Positions 43,757 through 52,621 of a stretch of 64,000 bases of DNA are shown here, in pieces. Below the pieces are notes generated by a model, which saw only the letters and a program-made list of their open reading frames with translations, did not search any database and was not told where the DNA came from. Numbering within the stretch: position 1 is the first letter of the stretch; each line of letters opens with the position of its first letter. The position numbers and the translations under genes were made by a program. This DNA comes from an uncultured Prevotellaceae bacterium (GTDB lineage Bacteria; Bacteroidota; Bacteroidia; Bacteroidales; Bacteroidaceae). The stretch covers positions 1-64,000 of the forward strand of contig CACXPX010000001.1 in the NCBI GenBank assembly GCA_902769705.1. Direction: 5' to 3'.

Positions 43757-44454
43757 TGAACTTTCAGGAAGGTGCCATCTTTGCCATCGACAAACCTTAT
43801 GGAATGTCGAGTTTCGGGGCTTTAGCCCATGTGCGTTTCTTGATTTCCAAGAAAGTGGGAGTGAAGCGGGTGAAGACTGGTCATGCTGGTACGTTGGATC
43901 CGTTGGCCACAGGCGTATTGGTAATTTGCACGGGTCGGGCTACAAAGCAGATAGAGCAATTGCAATACGACACGAAGGAATACACGGCGACTCTGCAATT
44001 GGGAGCTACTACCGCCAGCTATGACAAGGAACACACCGTGAACATGACTTATCCCACGCGCCACATCACTCGTGAAAAGGTGGAGCAGGCATTGGCGCAA
44101 TTCATAGGTGATGTGCCGCAGGTTCCGCCAACGTATAGCGCCGTGAAAGTGGGTGGCGACCGGGCTTATAAGCTGAGACGAAGAGGCGAAGAAGTGGAAC
44201 TGAAAGCCAAGTTGGTGCGCATCGATGAGATTGAGTTGACCGACTTTGATGCCCAGAAGATGCAGATGAGCATCCGCGTGGTGTGCGGAAAAGGTACTTA
44301 TATCCGCTCGTTGGCTCGCGACATTGGTAGGGCGTTGGGCAGCGGTGCTTTCTTGACGGCACTACGGCGTACTCGCGTGGGAGATATCCGCGTGGAAGAC
44401 TGTGTGGATTTCGACCATTTCCAAGAATGGCTTGACAAACAGAATATCGAATAA
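43756..44454 (+). CDS. truB: tRNA pseudouridine(55) synthase TruB
   Basis: The 232-residue enzyme makes pseudouridine 55 in the T-loop of tRNAs. It has DKPYGMSSFGALAHVR, the catalytic segment TGHAGTLDPLATGVLVICTG with D48, QVPPTYSAVKVGGDRAYKL and GKGTYIRSLARDIG. It lacks the C-terminal PUA-like extension of longer TruB forms, as is usual in Bacteroidetes. Overlaps uppP by one base and precedes queA by 6 bp. Confidence 0.95.
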   Translation: MNFQEGAIFAIDKPYGMSSFGALAHVRFLISKKVGVKRVKTGHAGTLDPLATGVLVICTGRATKQIEQLQYDTKEYTATLQLGATTASYDKEHTVNMTYPTRHITREKVEQALAQFIGDVPQVPPTYSAVKVGGDRAYKLRRRGEEVELKAKLVRIDEIELTDFDAQKMQMSIRVVCGKGTYIRSLARDIGRALGSGAFLTALRRTRVGDIRVEDCVDFDHFQEWLDKQNIE

Positions 44455-44460
44455 TAAAAT

Positions 44461-45627
44461 ATGAAGTTATCACAATTCAAATTCAAACTACCCGATGAGC
44501 AGGTTGCGCTTTACCCCAGCAGTTTGTATCGGGAGTTCGAGAACGAAGACGGCACCAAGGAGACGGTGCGTTTCACACGTCGTGATGAATGCCGGCTGAT
44601 GGTGCTCCATCGCAAGTCGCAGACCATTGACATGTTCAAGCGCGATGAAGAAGGCAACCCCATAGAGGGAGAATACTTGGATTTCCGTTCTGTGCTCGAC
44701 TATTTTGACGAGGGCGACACTTTCATCTTTAACGATACAAAAGTGTTTCCCGCCCGTCTTTATGGCACGAAGGAGAAGACGGATGCGAAGATTGAAGTCT
44801 TTCTCTTGCGTGAGCTGAACGAGGAGATGCGCTTATGGGATGTGTTGGTGGAGCCTGCTCGAAAAATCAGAATCGGTAACAAATTGTTTTTTGATGAGAG
44901 CGGGACGATGGTAGCCGAGGTTATCGACAACACTACCAGCCGCGGACGCACTCTGCGCTTCCTCTATGATTGCCCGCACGATGAGTTCAAACGTGAATTG
45001 TTCGCATTAGGTGAGGCCCCGCTGCCCCGCTATATCATCGACAATCGTGAGAACCATCATGCCGACGCTCAAGACATGGAGGACTTCCAATGTATCTTTG
45101 CCAAGAATGAGGGTGCCGTTACCGCGCCAGCAACGGGTCTTCACTTCAGTCGTGAACTGATGAAGCGTATGGAAATCCGAGGATTGAACTTTGCTTATGT
45201 CACTCTCCATTGTGGTTTGGGCAACTTCCACGACATTGAAGTGGAAGACTTGACGAAGCACAAGATGGATTCGGAGCAGATGTTCGTGGGCAAAGAAGCT
45301 TGTCAGATTGTTAACGAAGCCAAGAAGGCTGGACATCGTATTTGTGCTGTAGGCACCAGTGTAGTGAAAGCAACAGAAACAGCTGTTGGTACCGATGGAT
45401 TGTTGAAAGAGTATGAAGGATGGACCAACAAATTCATCTTCCCACCTTACGATTTCGGATTGGCCGACTCGATGATTGCCAATTTCTATCATCCGCTTTC
45501 CACTTTGCTGATGGAAACAGCAGCTTTCGGAGGCTATGACCTTGTGATGGAGGCTTACGAAAAAGCGGCAAAGAATGGTTACATGTTCGGCTGTTATGGC
45601 GATGCTTTGCTGATTGTGAACGACTGA
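44461..45627 (+). CDS. queA: tRNA preQ1(34) S-adenosylmethionine ribosyltransferase-isomerase QueA
   Basis: The 388-residue enzyme transfers and rearranges the ribose of S-adenosylmethionine onto preQ1 in tRNA to form epoxyqueuosine. Family motifs are [62 protein letters not shown] and [18 protein letters not shown]. It is longer than many QueA proteins because of extra residues near 30-75 ([15 protein letters not shown]), normal for this phylum. Overlaps folK by one base. Confidence 0.95.
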   Translation: MKLSQFKFKLPDEQVALYPSSLYREFENEDGTKETVRFTRRDECRLMVLHRKSQTIDMFKRDEEGNPIEGEYLDFRSVLDYFDEGDTFIFNDTKVFPARLYGTKEKTDAKIEVFLLRELNEEMRLWDVLVEPARKIRIGNKLFFDESGTMVAEVIDNTTSRGRTLRFLYDCPHDEFKRELFALGEAPLPRYIIDNRENHHADAQDMEDFQCIFAKNEGAVTAPATGLHFSRELMKRMEIRGLNFAYVTLHCGLGNFHDIEVEDLTKHKMDSEQMFVGKEACQIVNEAKKAGHRICAVGTSVVKATETAVGTDGLLKEYEGWTNKFIFPPYDFGLADSMIANFYHPLSTLLMETAAFGGYDLVMEAYEKAAKNGYMFGCYGDALLIVND

Positions 45628-46091
45628 TGCATATTGTCTATCTCAGCTTGGGGACGAATTTAGGCTATCGTCGGCGCAACATTCGTCGTGCGATAGAGAA
45701 AATAGGAGAGCAGATTGGTGCTGTTGTGCGCCAGTCTGCTCTCTATGAAACTAAAGCATGGGGGTACAAATCCTCTCATCGATTCATCAATGCAGCCATT
45801 TGTGTGGAGACTATGCTGTCGCCACATGATTTACTTGCGGCTACACAAGACATCGAGCGGCAAATGGGCCGTAGCCATAAAACCAAGAAAAAGGCAGATG
45901 GGCATCTTGCGGAAGGAACAGAGTATCAAGACCGGCTTATCGATATCGATATCTTGCTCTATGATGACTTTCGTGTTGACGAACCCGATTTGCAGATTCC
46001 CCACCCATTGATGCGTGAACGGGATTTCGTGATGCAGCCTTTGCAAGAAATCATGCCTCCAGAGGATTGGACGTTAATCTCGAGCAAATGA
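45627..46091 (+). CDS. folK: 2-amino-4-hydroxy-6-hydroxymethyldihydropteridine pyrophosphokinase FolK
   Basis: The 154-residue enzyme transfers pyrophosphate from ATP to hydroxymethyl-dihydropterin in folate synthesis. It shows SLGTNLGYRRRNIRRAI, ALYETKAWGY, HRFINAAICVET, RLIDIDILLYDD with the metal-binding DxD, and IPHPLMRERDFVMQPLQE. Last gene of the operon; a strong bidirectional terminator follows. Confidence 0.95.
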   Translation: MHIVYLSLGTNLGYRRRNIRRAIEKIGEQIGAVVRQSALYETKAWGYKSSHRFINAAICVETMLSPHDLLAATQDIERQMGRSHKTKKKADGHLAEGTEYQDRLIDIDILLYDDFRVDEPDLQIPHPLMRERDFVMQPLQEIMPPEDWTLISSK

Positions 46092-46112
46092 ATAGATGAA
46101 TGGAAAAAAAGA

Positions 46113-46149
46113 AATCCCCACAACACTCAATTGAGCAGTTGTGGGGATT
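46113..46149. terminator. Bidirectional terminator between folK and rpsO
   Basis: AATCCCCACAAC and GTTGTGGGGATT form a 12-bp stem, with CTCAATTGAG inside. It is followed by GTTGTTT on the plus strand and by a T run on the minus strand, so it can end both convergent transcripts. Confidence 0.9.
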
Positions 46150-46172
46150 GTTGTTTCCAAAACCTGCAGCGA

Positions 46173-46445
46173 TTATCGACGCAGACCCAACGACTTGATA
46201 AGTGCGCGATAGCGCTCGATGTCGCGATCCTTCAGATAGGCAAGCAACTTGCGGCGCTTACCAACCAGCATGGTCAGCGAACGGGCTGTCACGTGGTCCT
46301 TGTGGTTCTGCTTGAGGTGCTCGGTCAGGTGTGAAATGCGATAGGTGAACAAAGCTACCTGGCTCTCAACAGAACCAGTGTCTTGTGCGCCTGTGCGACC
46401 ATACTTCTCGAAAATCTCTGCTTTTTTCTCTTTGTCTAAATACAT
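46173..46445 (-). CDS. rpsO: 30S ribosomal protein S15
   Basis: The 90-residue protein is a standard S15: TGSVESQVALFTYRISHLTEHLK, cut across GTQDTGS-like start AQDTGSVE, and the C-terminal LVGKRRKLLAYLKDRDIERY with SLGLRR end. It binds the central domain of 16S rRNA during small-subunit assembly. It is a single gene with a -7 box at 46555-46562. Confidence 0.97.
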   Translation of the reverse strand: MYLDKEKKAEIFEKYGRTGAQDTGSVESQVALFTYRISHLTEHLKQNHKDHVTARSLTMLVGKRRKLLAYLKDRDIERYRALIKSLGLRR

Positions 46446-46554
46446 GTTGTTTTTTGATTAATGGGTTTTGAAATTACATCCTTCGAATGCACTGGCCGCC
46501 TTAATCACAACGACCGACATTACCAGAATGCATCGGATTTTCCGAAATCGGCTG

Positions 46555-46562
46555 CAAAGTTA
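46555..46562 (-). promoter_or_regulatory. -7 box (TAACTTTG) of rpsO
   Basis: CAAAGTTA on the plus strand is TAACTTTG on the minus strand, 109 bp before the rpsO ATG. That leaves a leader of about 100 nt, long enough for S15 autoregulation, though I cannot identify a known motif. Confidence 0.65.
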
Positions 46563-46641
46563 CAACTTTAAATGAATAAAGAAGAATGTTGCAAGCAGAA
46601 TCTTTATGGATAAAGGCTATTTTAACATTATTTTTGCCGTA

Positions 46642-46704
46642 TTCGTGCAATTCTTCATCTTTCATCTTTCATCTTTCATCTTTTCTTAGTACCTTTGCAC
46701 CCGA
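46642..46704 (+). repeat. 63-bp promoter-bearing repeat, copy 2 (typA promoter)
   Basis: Inverse of 41546-41608 with two differences. It holds TTTCATC heptamers followed by CTTAGTACCTTTGCACCCGA with the -7 box TACCTTTG at 46690-46697, 27 bp before the typA ATG. Confidence 0.85.
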
Positions 46705-46723
46705 ATAACAAAGGATAATAAAA

Positions 46724-48526
46724 ATGCAAGACATTAGGAATATCGCCATCATCGCGCATGTGGACCATGGCAAGACAACGCTGGTGGACAAAATGATGTT
46801 GGCCGGACACCTCTTCCGTGAGGGGCAGAACCTTTCCAGCCAAGTGCTCGACGCCAACGATTTGGAGCGTGAGCGCGGCATCACCATTCTTTCGAAAAAC
46901 GTTTCCATTAATTGGAAAGGCACGAAAATAAATATCATCGATACTCCGGGACACTCTGACTTCGGCGGCGAAGTGGAGCGAGTGCTCAATATGGCCGATG
47001 GTTGTCTGTTGTTGGTCGACGCTTTTGAAGGTCCTATGCCTCAGACGCGTTTTGTGTTGCAAAAGGCTTTGCAAATAGGTTTGAAGCCCATCGTTGTGGT
47101 GAACAAAGTTGACAAACCCAACTGCCGTCCCGAAGAGGTATATGAAATGGTATTTGACCTGATGTTCTCGCTCAATGCTACTGAAGACCAACTTGATTTC
47201 CCGGTAGTCTATGGTTCTGCCAAGAACGGATGGATGGGCGAAGAGTGGCAGAATCCCACTAACGACATCACTTATCTGCTCGACAAGATAGTGGAAGTGA
47301 TTCCCGCCCCCAAGCAAATCGAGGGAACGCCCCAAATGCTTATCACGTCGCTCGATTACAGCAGCTATACAGGGCGTATAGCTGTGGGACGTGTGCATCG
47401 TGGAACGCTGACCGACGGACAACAGATAACTATTTGCCATCGCAACGGTTCGATGGAAAAGACTCGTATTAAGGAATTGCATACCTTCGAAGGCATGGGG
47501 CATCAGCGCATACAGTCGGTGGATTGCGGTGATATTTGTGCAGTCATCGGATTGGAGCATTTTGAGATAGGTGATACCATCTGCGATGCTGAGAATCCCG
47601 AACCACTGCCTCCTATCGCCATCGACGAGCCTACGATGTCGATGCTCTTCACCATCAACGATTCGCCTTTCTTTGGTAAGGAAGGCAAGTTCTGCACCTC
47701 TCGTCACATCAATGACCGCCTGCAGAAAGAGCTGGAGAAGAATCTTGCCTTGCGTGTAGAACCTTTCGAAGACTCTACTGACAAGTGGATTGTAAGCGGA
47801 CGTGGTGTGTTGCATCTGTCGGTTCTCATCGAAACCATGCGCCGCGAGGGCTATGAACTGCAGGTGGGGCAGCCGCAGGTAATCTATAAGGAAATCGACG
47901 GAAAGCGATGCGAACCGATTGAAGAGCTGACCATCAACGTTCCTGAGACATTTGCATCGAAAATGATTGATATGGTTACGCGCAGGAAAGGTGAAATGAC
48001 ATCGATGGAGAGTCAAGCTGACCGAGTGAACATTGAGTTCGATATTCCCTCGCGTGGCATTATCGGCTTACGCACCAACGTGCTTACAGCCAGTCAGGGC
48101 GAGGCCATCATGGCGCACCGTTTCAAGGAGTACCAGCCATATAAAGGCGAGATTGAACGTCGTGTGAATGGCTCCATGATTGCTATGGAAACAGGAACGG
48201 CTTTCGCCTATAGCATCGACAAATTGCAGGATCGTGGCAAGTTCTTTATTGATCCGGGTGATGAGGTATATGCCGGACAAGTTGTGGGCGAGCATGTTCA
48301 CGATAACGACTTGGTTATCAATGTGACCAAAGCCAAGCAGTTGACTAACGTACGTGCATCAGGAACCGATGACAAGGCCCGCATTATTCCTAAAGTCATC
48401 ATGTCGCTTGAAGAGTGCTTGGAATACATCAAGGGCGATGAGTTGGTGGAAGTGACGCCAAAATCTATGCGTATGCGTAAGGCAATTCTTGACCATTTGG
48501 AGAGAAAACGTGCCAACAAGGAATAA
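46724..48526 (+). CDS. typA: Ribosome-associated GTPase TypA/BipA
   Basis: The 600-residue translational GTPase has the complete G motifs: AHVDHGKTTLVDKMM (G1), ERGITI (G2), DTPGHSDFGGEVER (G3) and NKVDKP (G4). EF-Tu domain 2 and EF-G domain III/V-like parts follow, then the BipA-specific C-terminal domain (RASGTDDKARIIPKV, LEYIKGDELVEVTPKSMRMRK in two parts). It helps large-subunit assembly and stress growth. Single gene with its own promoter repeat and terminator. Confidence 0.96.
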   Translation: MQDIRNIAIIAHVDHGKTTLVDKMMLAGHLFREGQNLSSQVLDANDLERERGITILSKNVSINWKGTKINIIDTPGHSDFGGEVERVLNMADGCLLLVDAFEGPMPQTRFVLQKALQIGLKPIVVVNKVDKPNCRPEEVYEMVFDLMFSLNATEDQLDFPVVYGSAKNGWMGEEWQNPTNDITYLLDKIVEVIPAPKQIEGTPQMLITSLDYSSYTGRIAVGRVHRGTLTDGQQITICHRNGSMEKTRIKELHTFEGMGHQRIQSVDCGDICAVIGLEHFEIGDTICDAENPEPLPPIAIDEPTMSMLFTINDSPFFGKEGKFCTSRHINDRLQKELEKNLALRVEPFEDSTDKWIVSGRGVLHLSVLIETMRREGYELQVGQPQVIYKEIDGKRCEPIEELTINVPETFASKMIDMVTRRKGEMTSMESQADRVNIEFDIPSRGIIGLRTNVLTASQGEAIMAHRFKEYQPYKGEIERRVNGSMIAMETGTAFAYSIDKLQDRGKFFIDPGDEVYAGQVVGEHVHDNDLVINVTKAKQLTNVRASGTDDKARIIPKVIMSLEECLEYIKGDELVEVTPKSMRMRKAILDHLERKRANKE

Positions 48527-48557
48527 TGTTGGAGTGAAATAACGAGACAAAAGGAGA

Positions 48558-48600
48558 CGCCCCCGAAAAGACGGAAACAGCTTTTCGGGGGCGCTTGTTA
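48558..48600 (+). terminator. typA terminator
   Basis: CGCCCCCGAAAAG and CTTTTCGGGGGCG form a 13-bp stem around ACGGAAACAG, followed by CTTGTTATTTG. It lies 31 bp past the stop. Confidence 0.85.
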
Positions 48601-48698
48601 TTTGTATGGAAATCTTGTTGTCAGTCGGAACGAGGGCTTGTGGTGTTCTCCAGTCGGCAAAGGCTGATGGAGAAACGTTTTTCCCGTTTTCCTTATTA

Positions 48699-49439
48699 TT
48701 AAATGTTCATCAAGAAACGGCGTGTGGCGTTGAATGAACCTTCAGCCATTCGGTTCCAGAAATCGAAATATTGTGCGGCCTTCTCGTCCTTCAGCGGCAC
48801 GTCGCTGATGATGCGGAATGAGATGAACGGCGTCTTGTAGATGTGGCAAGTTTGAGCGATGGCGCAGCTTTCCATATCCACAGCTTTAGCATCAGGGAAA
48901 TTGTCAAGAATGGATTGCATCTTTTCAACAGAATCCACGAACCAGTCGCCACTGACAATAGGGCCAGAGTGGAATGTGGATTGAGGAGTTTGAGTTGCGG
49001 ATTGCAGAGTGGCAGACGCCAGAGCAGCCTCCACGAATTGCTTGGGAGCCACGAAGAAGGGAGGCATTCCCACGAACTGACCGCGTTGAACCTCGCTTCC
49101 GCAATAAACGTCGTGATAATAGTAGCGTGTGCCCACAACGATGTCAAGCGGATTCATGCTGATATCAGCGCCGCCAGCCACACCCGTAGAAATGACGAGG
49201 TCAGGCTGGTAGCCGTTAATCATTTCCACAGCTCCGATGGCAGCATTCACCTTTCCGATGCCGCATTGTTGCATAACAAGTTGGTGGGTAAGTGGTTGTC
49301 CGTCGTCGTTTTTGCGTTGAGTGTCCAGATCGCCAATTACGAAGTCTTTTCCGTGTTTTCGCTCGGTATGACTGTCGTCGAGCAATGTGCGCAGTTGCGT
49401 GAATTCCTTGTCCATCGCAACGATGATGCCAATTTTCAT
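48699..49439 (-). CDS. mtnN: 5'-methylthioadenosine/S-adenosylhomocysteine nucleosidase
   Basis: The 246-residue enzyme cleaves methylthioadenosine and S-adenosylhomocysteine to adenine, recycling the by-products of SAM use. Motifs are IGIIVAMDKEFTQL, CGIGKVNAAIGAVEMI, ISTGVAGG, VSGDWFVDS and VDMESCAIAQTCH, in which DMES replaces the usual DMEG, then ISDV. ATG 49439 is chosen; upstream codons lie in a CT-rich leader after the promoter. The Ser in place of Gly next to the catalytic Glu and the short linker near 110-140 are mild oddities. Confidence 0.88.
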   Translation of the reverse strand: MKIGIIVAMDKEFTQLRTLLDDSHTERKHGKDFVIGDLDTQRKNDDGQPLTHQLVMQQCGIGKVNAAIGAVEMINGYQPDLVISTGVAGGADISMNPLDIVVGTRYYYHDVYCGSEVQRGQFVGMPPFFVAPKQFVEAALASATLQSATQTPQSTFHSGPIVSGDWFVDSVEKMQSILDNFPDAKAVDMESCAIAQTCHIYKTPFISFRIISDVPLKDEKAAQYFDFWNRMAEGSFNATRRFLMNI

Positions 49440-49474
49440 TTTCTTTCTCTCTCTTTCTCTCTTATTTTCCGTTG

Positions 49475-49482
49475 CAAAGTTA
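49475..49482 (-). promoter_or_regulatory. -7 box (TAACTTTG) of the nucleosidase gene
   Basis: CAAAGTTA on the plus strand, 36 bp before the ATG at 49439 on the minus strand. Confidence 0.7.
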
Positions 49483-49598
49483 CGAAGAAAAATTGGGATG
49501 AACAAACTTTATCGTTGCATGTTTTTCTCATTCTCATCATTTTTTATTGCAGCCAAGTGCATCAACGGGTTGGTCCACTTATTTTGGATTGTCAAGAT

Positions 49599-49864
49599 AA
49601 TTCCGAATTTTAGCCTCAAAAAACGGCCATCTTTTAGAAACGAACAAGATTTTGGTGCGAAAATGGCCAAAAATCGATGTTTTTAGAAGTCGTTGATAGT
49701 CAGTGGCTTCCGATTTATTGACATTTTTCGGATTGGTGAAAGCTATGCTTTTGGGTCGTTAAAGACGGCTTTTAAGCCTCTCATTTGTGGCAAATGGGCG
49801 CCTCAAAAGCCACAAATGAGCGTGTCAAAGACCACAAATGACAATGTCAAAGAGGGCTAATGAC
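49599..49864 (+). repeat. Interspersed intergenic repeat, copy B
   Basis: Same order as copy A: AATTCCGAATTTTA, GGTGCGAAAATGGCC, 27-nt palindrome (49685-49711), AAAGCTATGCTTTTGGGTCG, TAAAGACGGCTTTTAA, then CATTTGTGGC and GCCACAAATG (49782-49818) and ACCACAAATGACA. It aligns with copy A throughout with scattered differences. Confidence 0.8.
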
Positions 49865-50059
49865 ACTTCAACTGTTCAAAAAATGAGGGGTTAAAGCTGA
49901 AAAATCATGTTTTATTGCATTTTCCTGCTCTAGAATGAGTGATGAAGTTGATGGAGAATTGTCATGTTTTTTCAGCGGAATTTTTCAGCTTTGGCTTTTG
50001 CTGAAAGCCGTTGAAAGCAAATTTCTTGGCGCGTTTCACGGTTTCTCAGAAAAAATGCT

Positions 50060-50067
50060 TATCTTTG
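50060..50067 (+). promoter_or_regulatory. -7 box (TATCTTTG) of the yfhO-GH-fkp unit
   Basis: TATCTTTG is 31 bp before the ATG at 50099. Confidence 0.65.
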
Positions 50068-50098
50068 TAGCTGAAAAATCAAAAACCTAATTATTCAT

Positions 50099-52612
50099 AT
50101 GGAGATATTGAAGAAATATTTGTGGGATGTGGTGGCGGTAGTGCTGTTTGCCGTCATCGCTTTTGCTTATTTCGTTCCAGCCGACTTGGAGGGGCGCATC
50201 TTGTATCAACACGACGCTTCCGCTGGGCGTGGTGCCGGTCAGGAAGCAGCCACTTATTACGAGAAAACGGGTGAGCGGACACGCTGGTCGAATTCCACCT
50301 TCAGCGGAATGCCAACCTATCAGACGGCTCCTTCGTATAAGAGCACGAACATGCTGGAGTCGGTTGTCAAGGCTTATCATCTTTGGCTGCCCGAGAACGT
50401 GTGGTATGTGTTTGCCTATCTGCTGGGCTTCTACATCTTGTTGCGCGCGTTCGACTTCAAGCAGCATCTGGCTGCGCTGGGCGCTGTAGTGTGGGCTTTC
50501 TCCAGCTATTTCTTCATCATCATCGCCGCCGGCCACATCTGGAAGGTGTGGGCGTTGGCCTATCTGCCTCCGATGATTGGCGGAATCGTGCTTGCTTATC
50601 GGGGCAAATACCTGTGGGGCTTCATCGTGACGGCCCTATTTGCGGCTTTCGAGGTGAATGCCAACCACGTTCAGATGACCTATTATTTCTTGTTTGTTGT
50701 GGCGGCAATGGTCTTGGCGTTCTTCATCGATGCGATTCGCAAGGGCAAGTTGGCCCGTTTCGTCAAGGCAACGGCGGTGTGTATCGCGGCTGCGGCTGTG
50801 GGTATCGGTATGAACTTGTCGAACCTCTATCACACGTGGCAATACGGACAAGAGTCGATGCGTGGCAAGAGCGAACTGGTGAAAGCTGACAAGGGCGACC
50901 AGACGAACAGCGGACTTGAGCGTTCGTACATCACGCAATGGAGTTATGGTATCGGCGAGACGTGGACATTGCTCATTCCCAACGCTAAAGGCGGTAGTCA
51001 CGGCGACCGGTTGGGTAAGCACGAGAAGTCGATGGAAAAGTGCGACGACCCTCAGTTGAGGGAATTCTTATCCCAGTGGTTCCCCTATTGGGGTGAGCAG
51101 CCGTTCACGGCAGGTCCCGTCTATGTGGGCGCGTTTGTGCTGATGCTCTTCATCTTGGGCTTGTTCATCGTGAAAGGCCCCATGAAGTGGTGCCTATTGG
51201 GCGTCACTGTGTTGTCTATACTGCTCTCGTGGGGTAAGAACTTCATGGGATTCACGGATTTCTTCATCGACTATTTTCCGATGTACGCCAAGTTCCGAAC
51301 GGTGTCTTCGATTCTTGTCATTGCCGAGTTCACCATCCCGCTGCTTGCCGTAATGGCCTTGAAGCAACTGATTGACAACACCGAGCAACCATCGCCTAAA
51401 ACCCAGCGCTACATCTATATCGCGTTCGGTCTCACGGCCGGCTTCTGCTTGTTGTTTGCCCTGCTGCCCACTATGTTCTTCGACTTCACGTCGGAAAAGG
51501 ATTCTCAGATGCTCGCCCAATATGCCCCGCCCGAGATGATGAACCAGATATTGGCCACGCTTTCAAAGATGCGTGTACCCATCTTCACCGCTGACTGCTG
51601 GCGCTCGTTCTTCATCATCGTTGTCGGCACATTGCTGCTGTTGCTATATCGTGCCAAAAAGCTGAAGGCAGTCTATATGGTGTTGGGTGTTTGCTTATTG
51701 TCGTTGATTGACATGTGGACGGTCAACAAGCGCTATCTGAACGATGAGATGTTCGTAGAAAAGAGTGTGCGCGAGACGCCTCAGCAGATGACTGACACCG
51801 ACCGGCAGATACTTGAAGACAAGTCGCTCGACTATCGCGTGCTGAACTTGGCAGGTGATACTTTCAACGAAAACGAAACCAGCTATTATCACAAGTCGAT
51901 TGGTGGGTATCATGCCGCAAAGTTGCGCCGCTACCAAGAGATGATAGAGGCTTATATCGCTCCTGAAATGCAGAAGATGATGCCGGCTATTGCTGAAGCG
52001 CAAGGCGATATGACGAAGGTGGCTGGCGACTCTATCTATCCTGTGCTGAACATGCTGAACATGAAGTATGTCATCATGCCTTTGCAAGGCGGGCAGACGG
52101 TTCCCATTATGAATCCTTATGCTTTCGGAAACGCGTGGATGGTGGACAAGTTGGAGTATGTGGACAATGCCAATCAGGAGATTGAGCGTTTGGCAAAGCT
52201 CAACCTGCGCCACGAGGCGGTTGCTGATGCGTCTTTCAAGCAGCAACTGGGGCAAGCTGTCGAGCAAGATACGGCTTCGGTAGTGAAACTGACAGCGTAT
52301 GAGCCGAACCAATTGACGTATGATGTAACGTCGGGTAAAGGCGGCGTTGTGGTGTTCTCGGAAATCTATTATCCTGGATGGACGGCCTCTGTTGATGGCG
52401 AACCCGTAGAATTGGGACGTGTGAATTACATTCTGAGGGCGTTGAACGTGAAACCCGGCAACCATAAGGTGGTGCTGAGTTTCTTCCCGAAGTCGCTCGA
52501 CCGAACAGAGTCGGTAGCGTATATCTCTTATGCTGTCCTGCTGTTGGCTGCCTGTTTGGGCGGCTATCTGGCGTGGAGACGAAAGAAAACAGGAAAAACA
52601 GAAAACGCTTGA
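50099..52612 (+). CDS. YfhO-like multi-pass membrane protein
   Basis: The 837-residue protein has about 12-13 membrane helices in its first 540 residues and one near the C-terminus, with soluble extracytoplasmic segments between, including NLSNLYHTWQYGQESMRGKSE in parts and VVFSEIYYPGWTASVDGEPV, the YfhO tail motif. YfhO-family proteins are glycosyltransferase-like (GT-C fold) and in Firmicutes decorate teichoic acids; in Bacteroidetes the acceptor is unknown. It is 9 bp upstream of a glycosidase and in line with fkp, hinting at surface glycan work. Confidence 0.85.
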   Translation: MEILKKYLWDVVAVVLFAVIAFAYFVPADLEGRILYQHDASAGRGAGQEAATYYEKTGERTRWSNSTFSGMPTYQTAPSYKSTNMLESVVKAYHLWLPENVWYVFAYLLGFYILLRAFDFKQHLAALGAVVWAFSSYFFIIIAAGHIWKVWALAYLPPMIGGIVLAYRGKYLWGFIVTALFAAFEVNANHVQMTYYFLFVVAAMVLAFFIDAIRKGKLARFVKATAVCIAAAAVGIGMNLSNLYHTWQYGQESMRGKSELVKADKGDQTNSGLERSYITQWSYGIGETWTLLIPNAKGGSHGDRLGKHEKSMEKCDDPQLREFLSQWFPYWGEQPFTAGPVYVGAFVLMLFILGLFIVKGPMKWCLLGVTVLSILLSWGKNFMGFTDFFIDYFPMYAKFRTVSSILVIAEFTIPLLAVMALKQLIDNTEQPSPKTQRYIYIAFGLTAGFCLLFALLPTMFFDFTSEKDSQMLAQYAPPEMMNQILATLSKMRVPIFTADCWRSFFIIVVGTLLLLLYRAKKLKAVYMVLGVCLLSLIDMWTVNKRYLNDEMFVEKSVRETPQQMTDTDRQILEDKSLDYRVLNLAGDTFNENETSYYHKSIGGYHAAKLRRYQEMIEAYIAPEMQKMMPAIAEAQGDMTKVAGDSIYPVLNMLNMKYVIMPLQGGQTVPIMNPYAFGNAWMVDKLEYVDNANQEIERLAKLNLRHEAVADASFKQQLGQAVEQDTASVVKLTAYEPNQLTYDVTSGKGGVVVFSEIYYPGWTASVDGEPVELGRVNYILRALNVKPGNHKVVLSFFPKSLDRTESVAYISYAVLLLAACLGGYLAWRRKKTGKTENA

Positions 52613-52621
52613 TTCATCGAT

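Larger units (their letters stand above)
49440..50098. other. Divergent intergenic region with a long interspersed repeat
   Basis: The 659-bp gap carries the minus-strand promoter (49475-49482), repeat copy B (49599-49864), an AT-rich stretch with a GCTGAAAGCCGTTGAAAGC segment near 50000, and the plus-strand -7 box at 50060-50067. No gene seen. Confidence 0.65.

Noticed and set aside
46676..48016. 446-codon minus-strand open frame opposite typA
   Set aside because: Mirror of a strongly conserved GTPase gene; no recognisable domain; it also runs through the typA promoter repeat.
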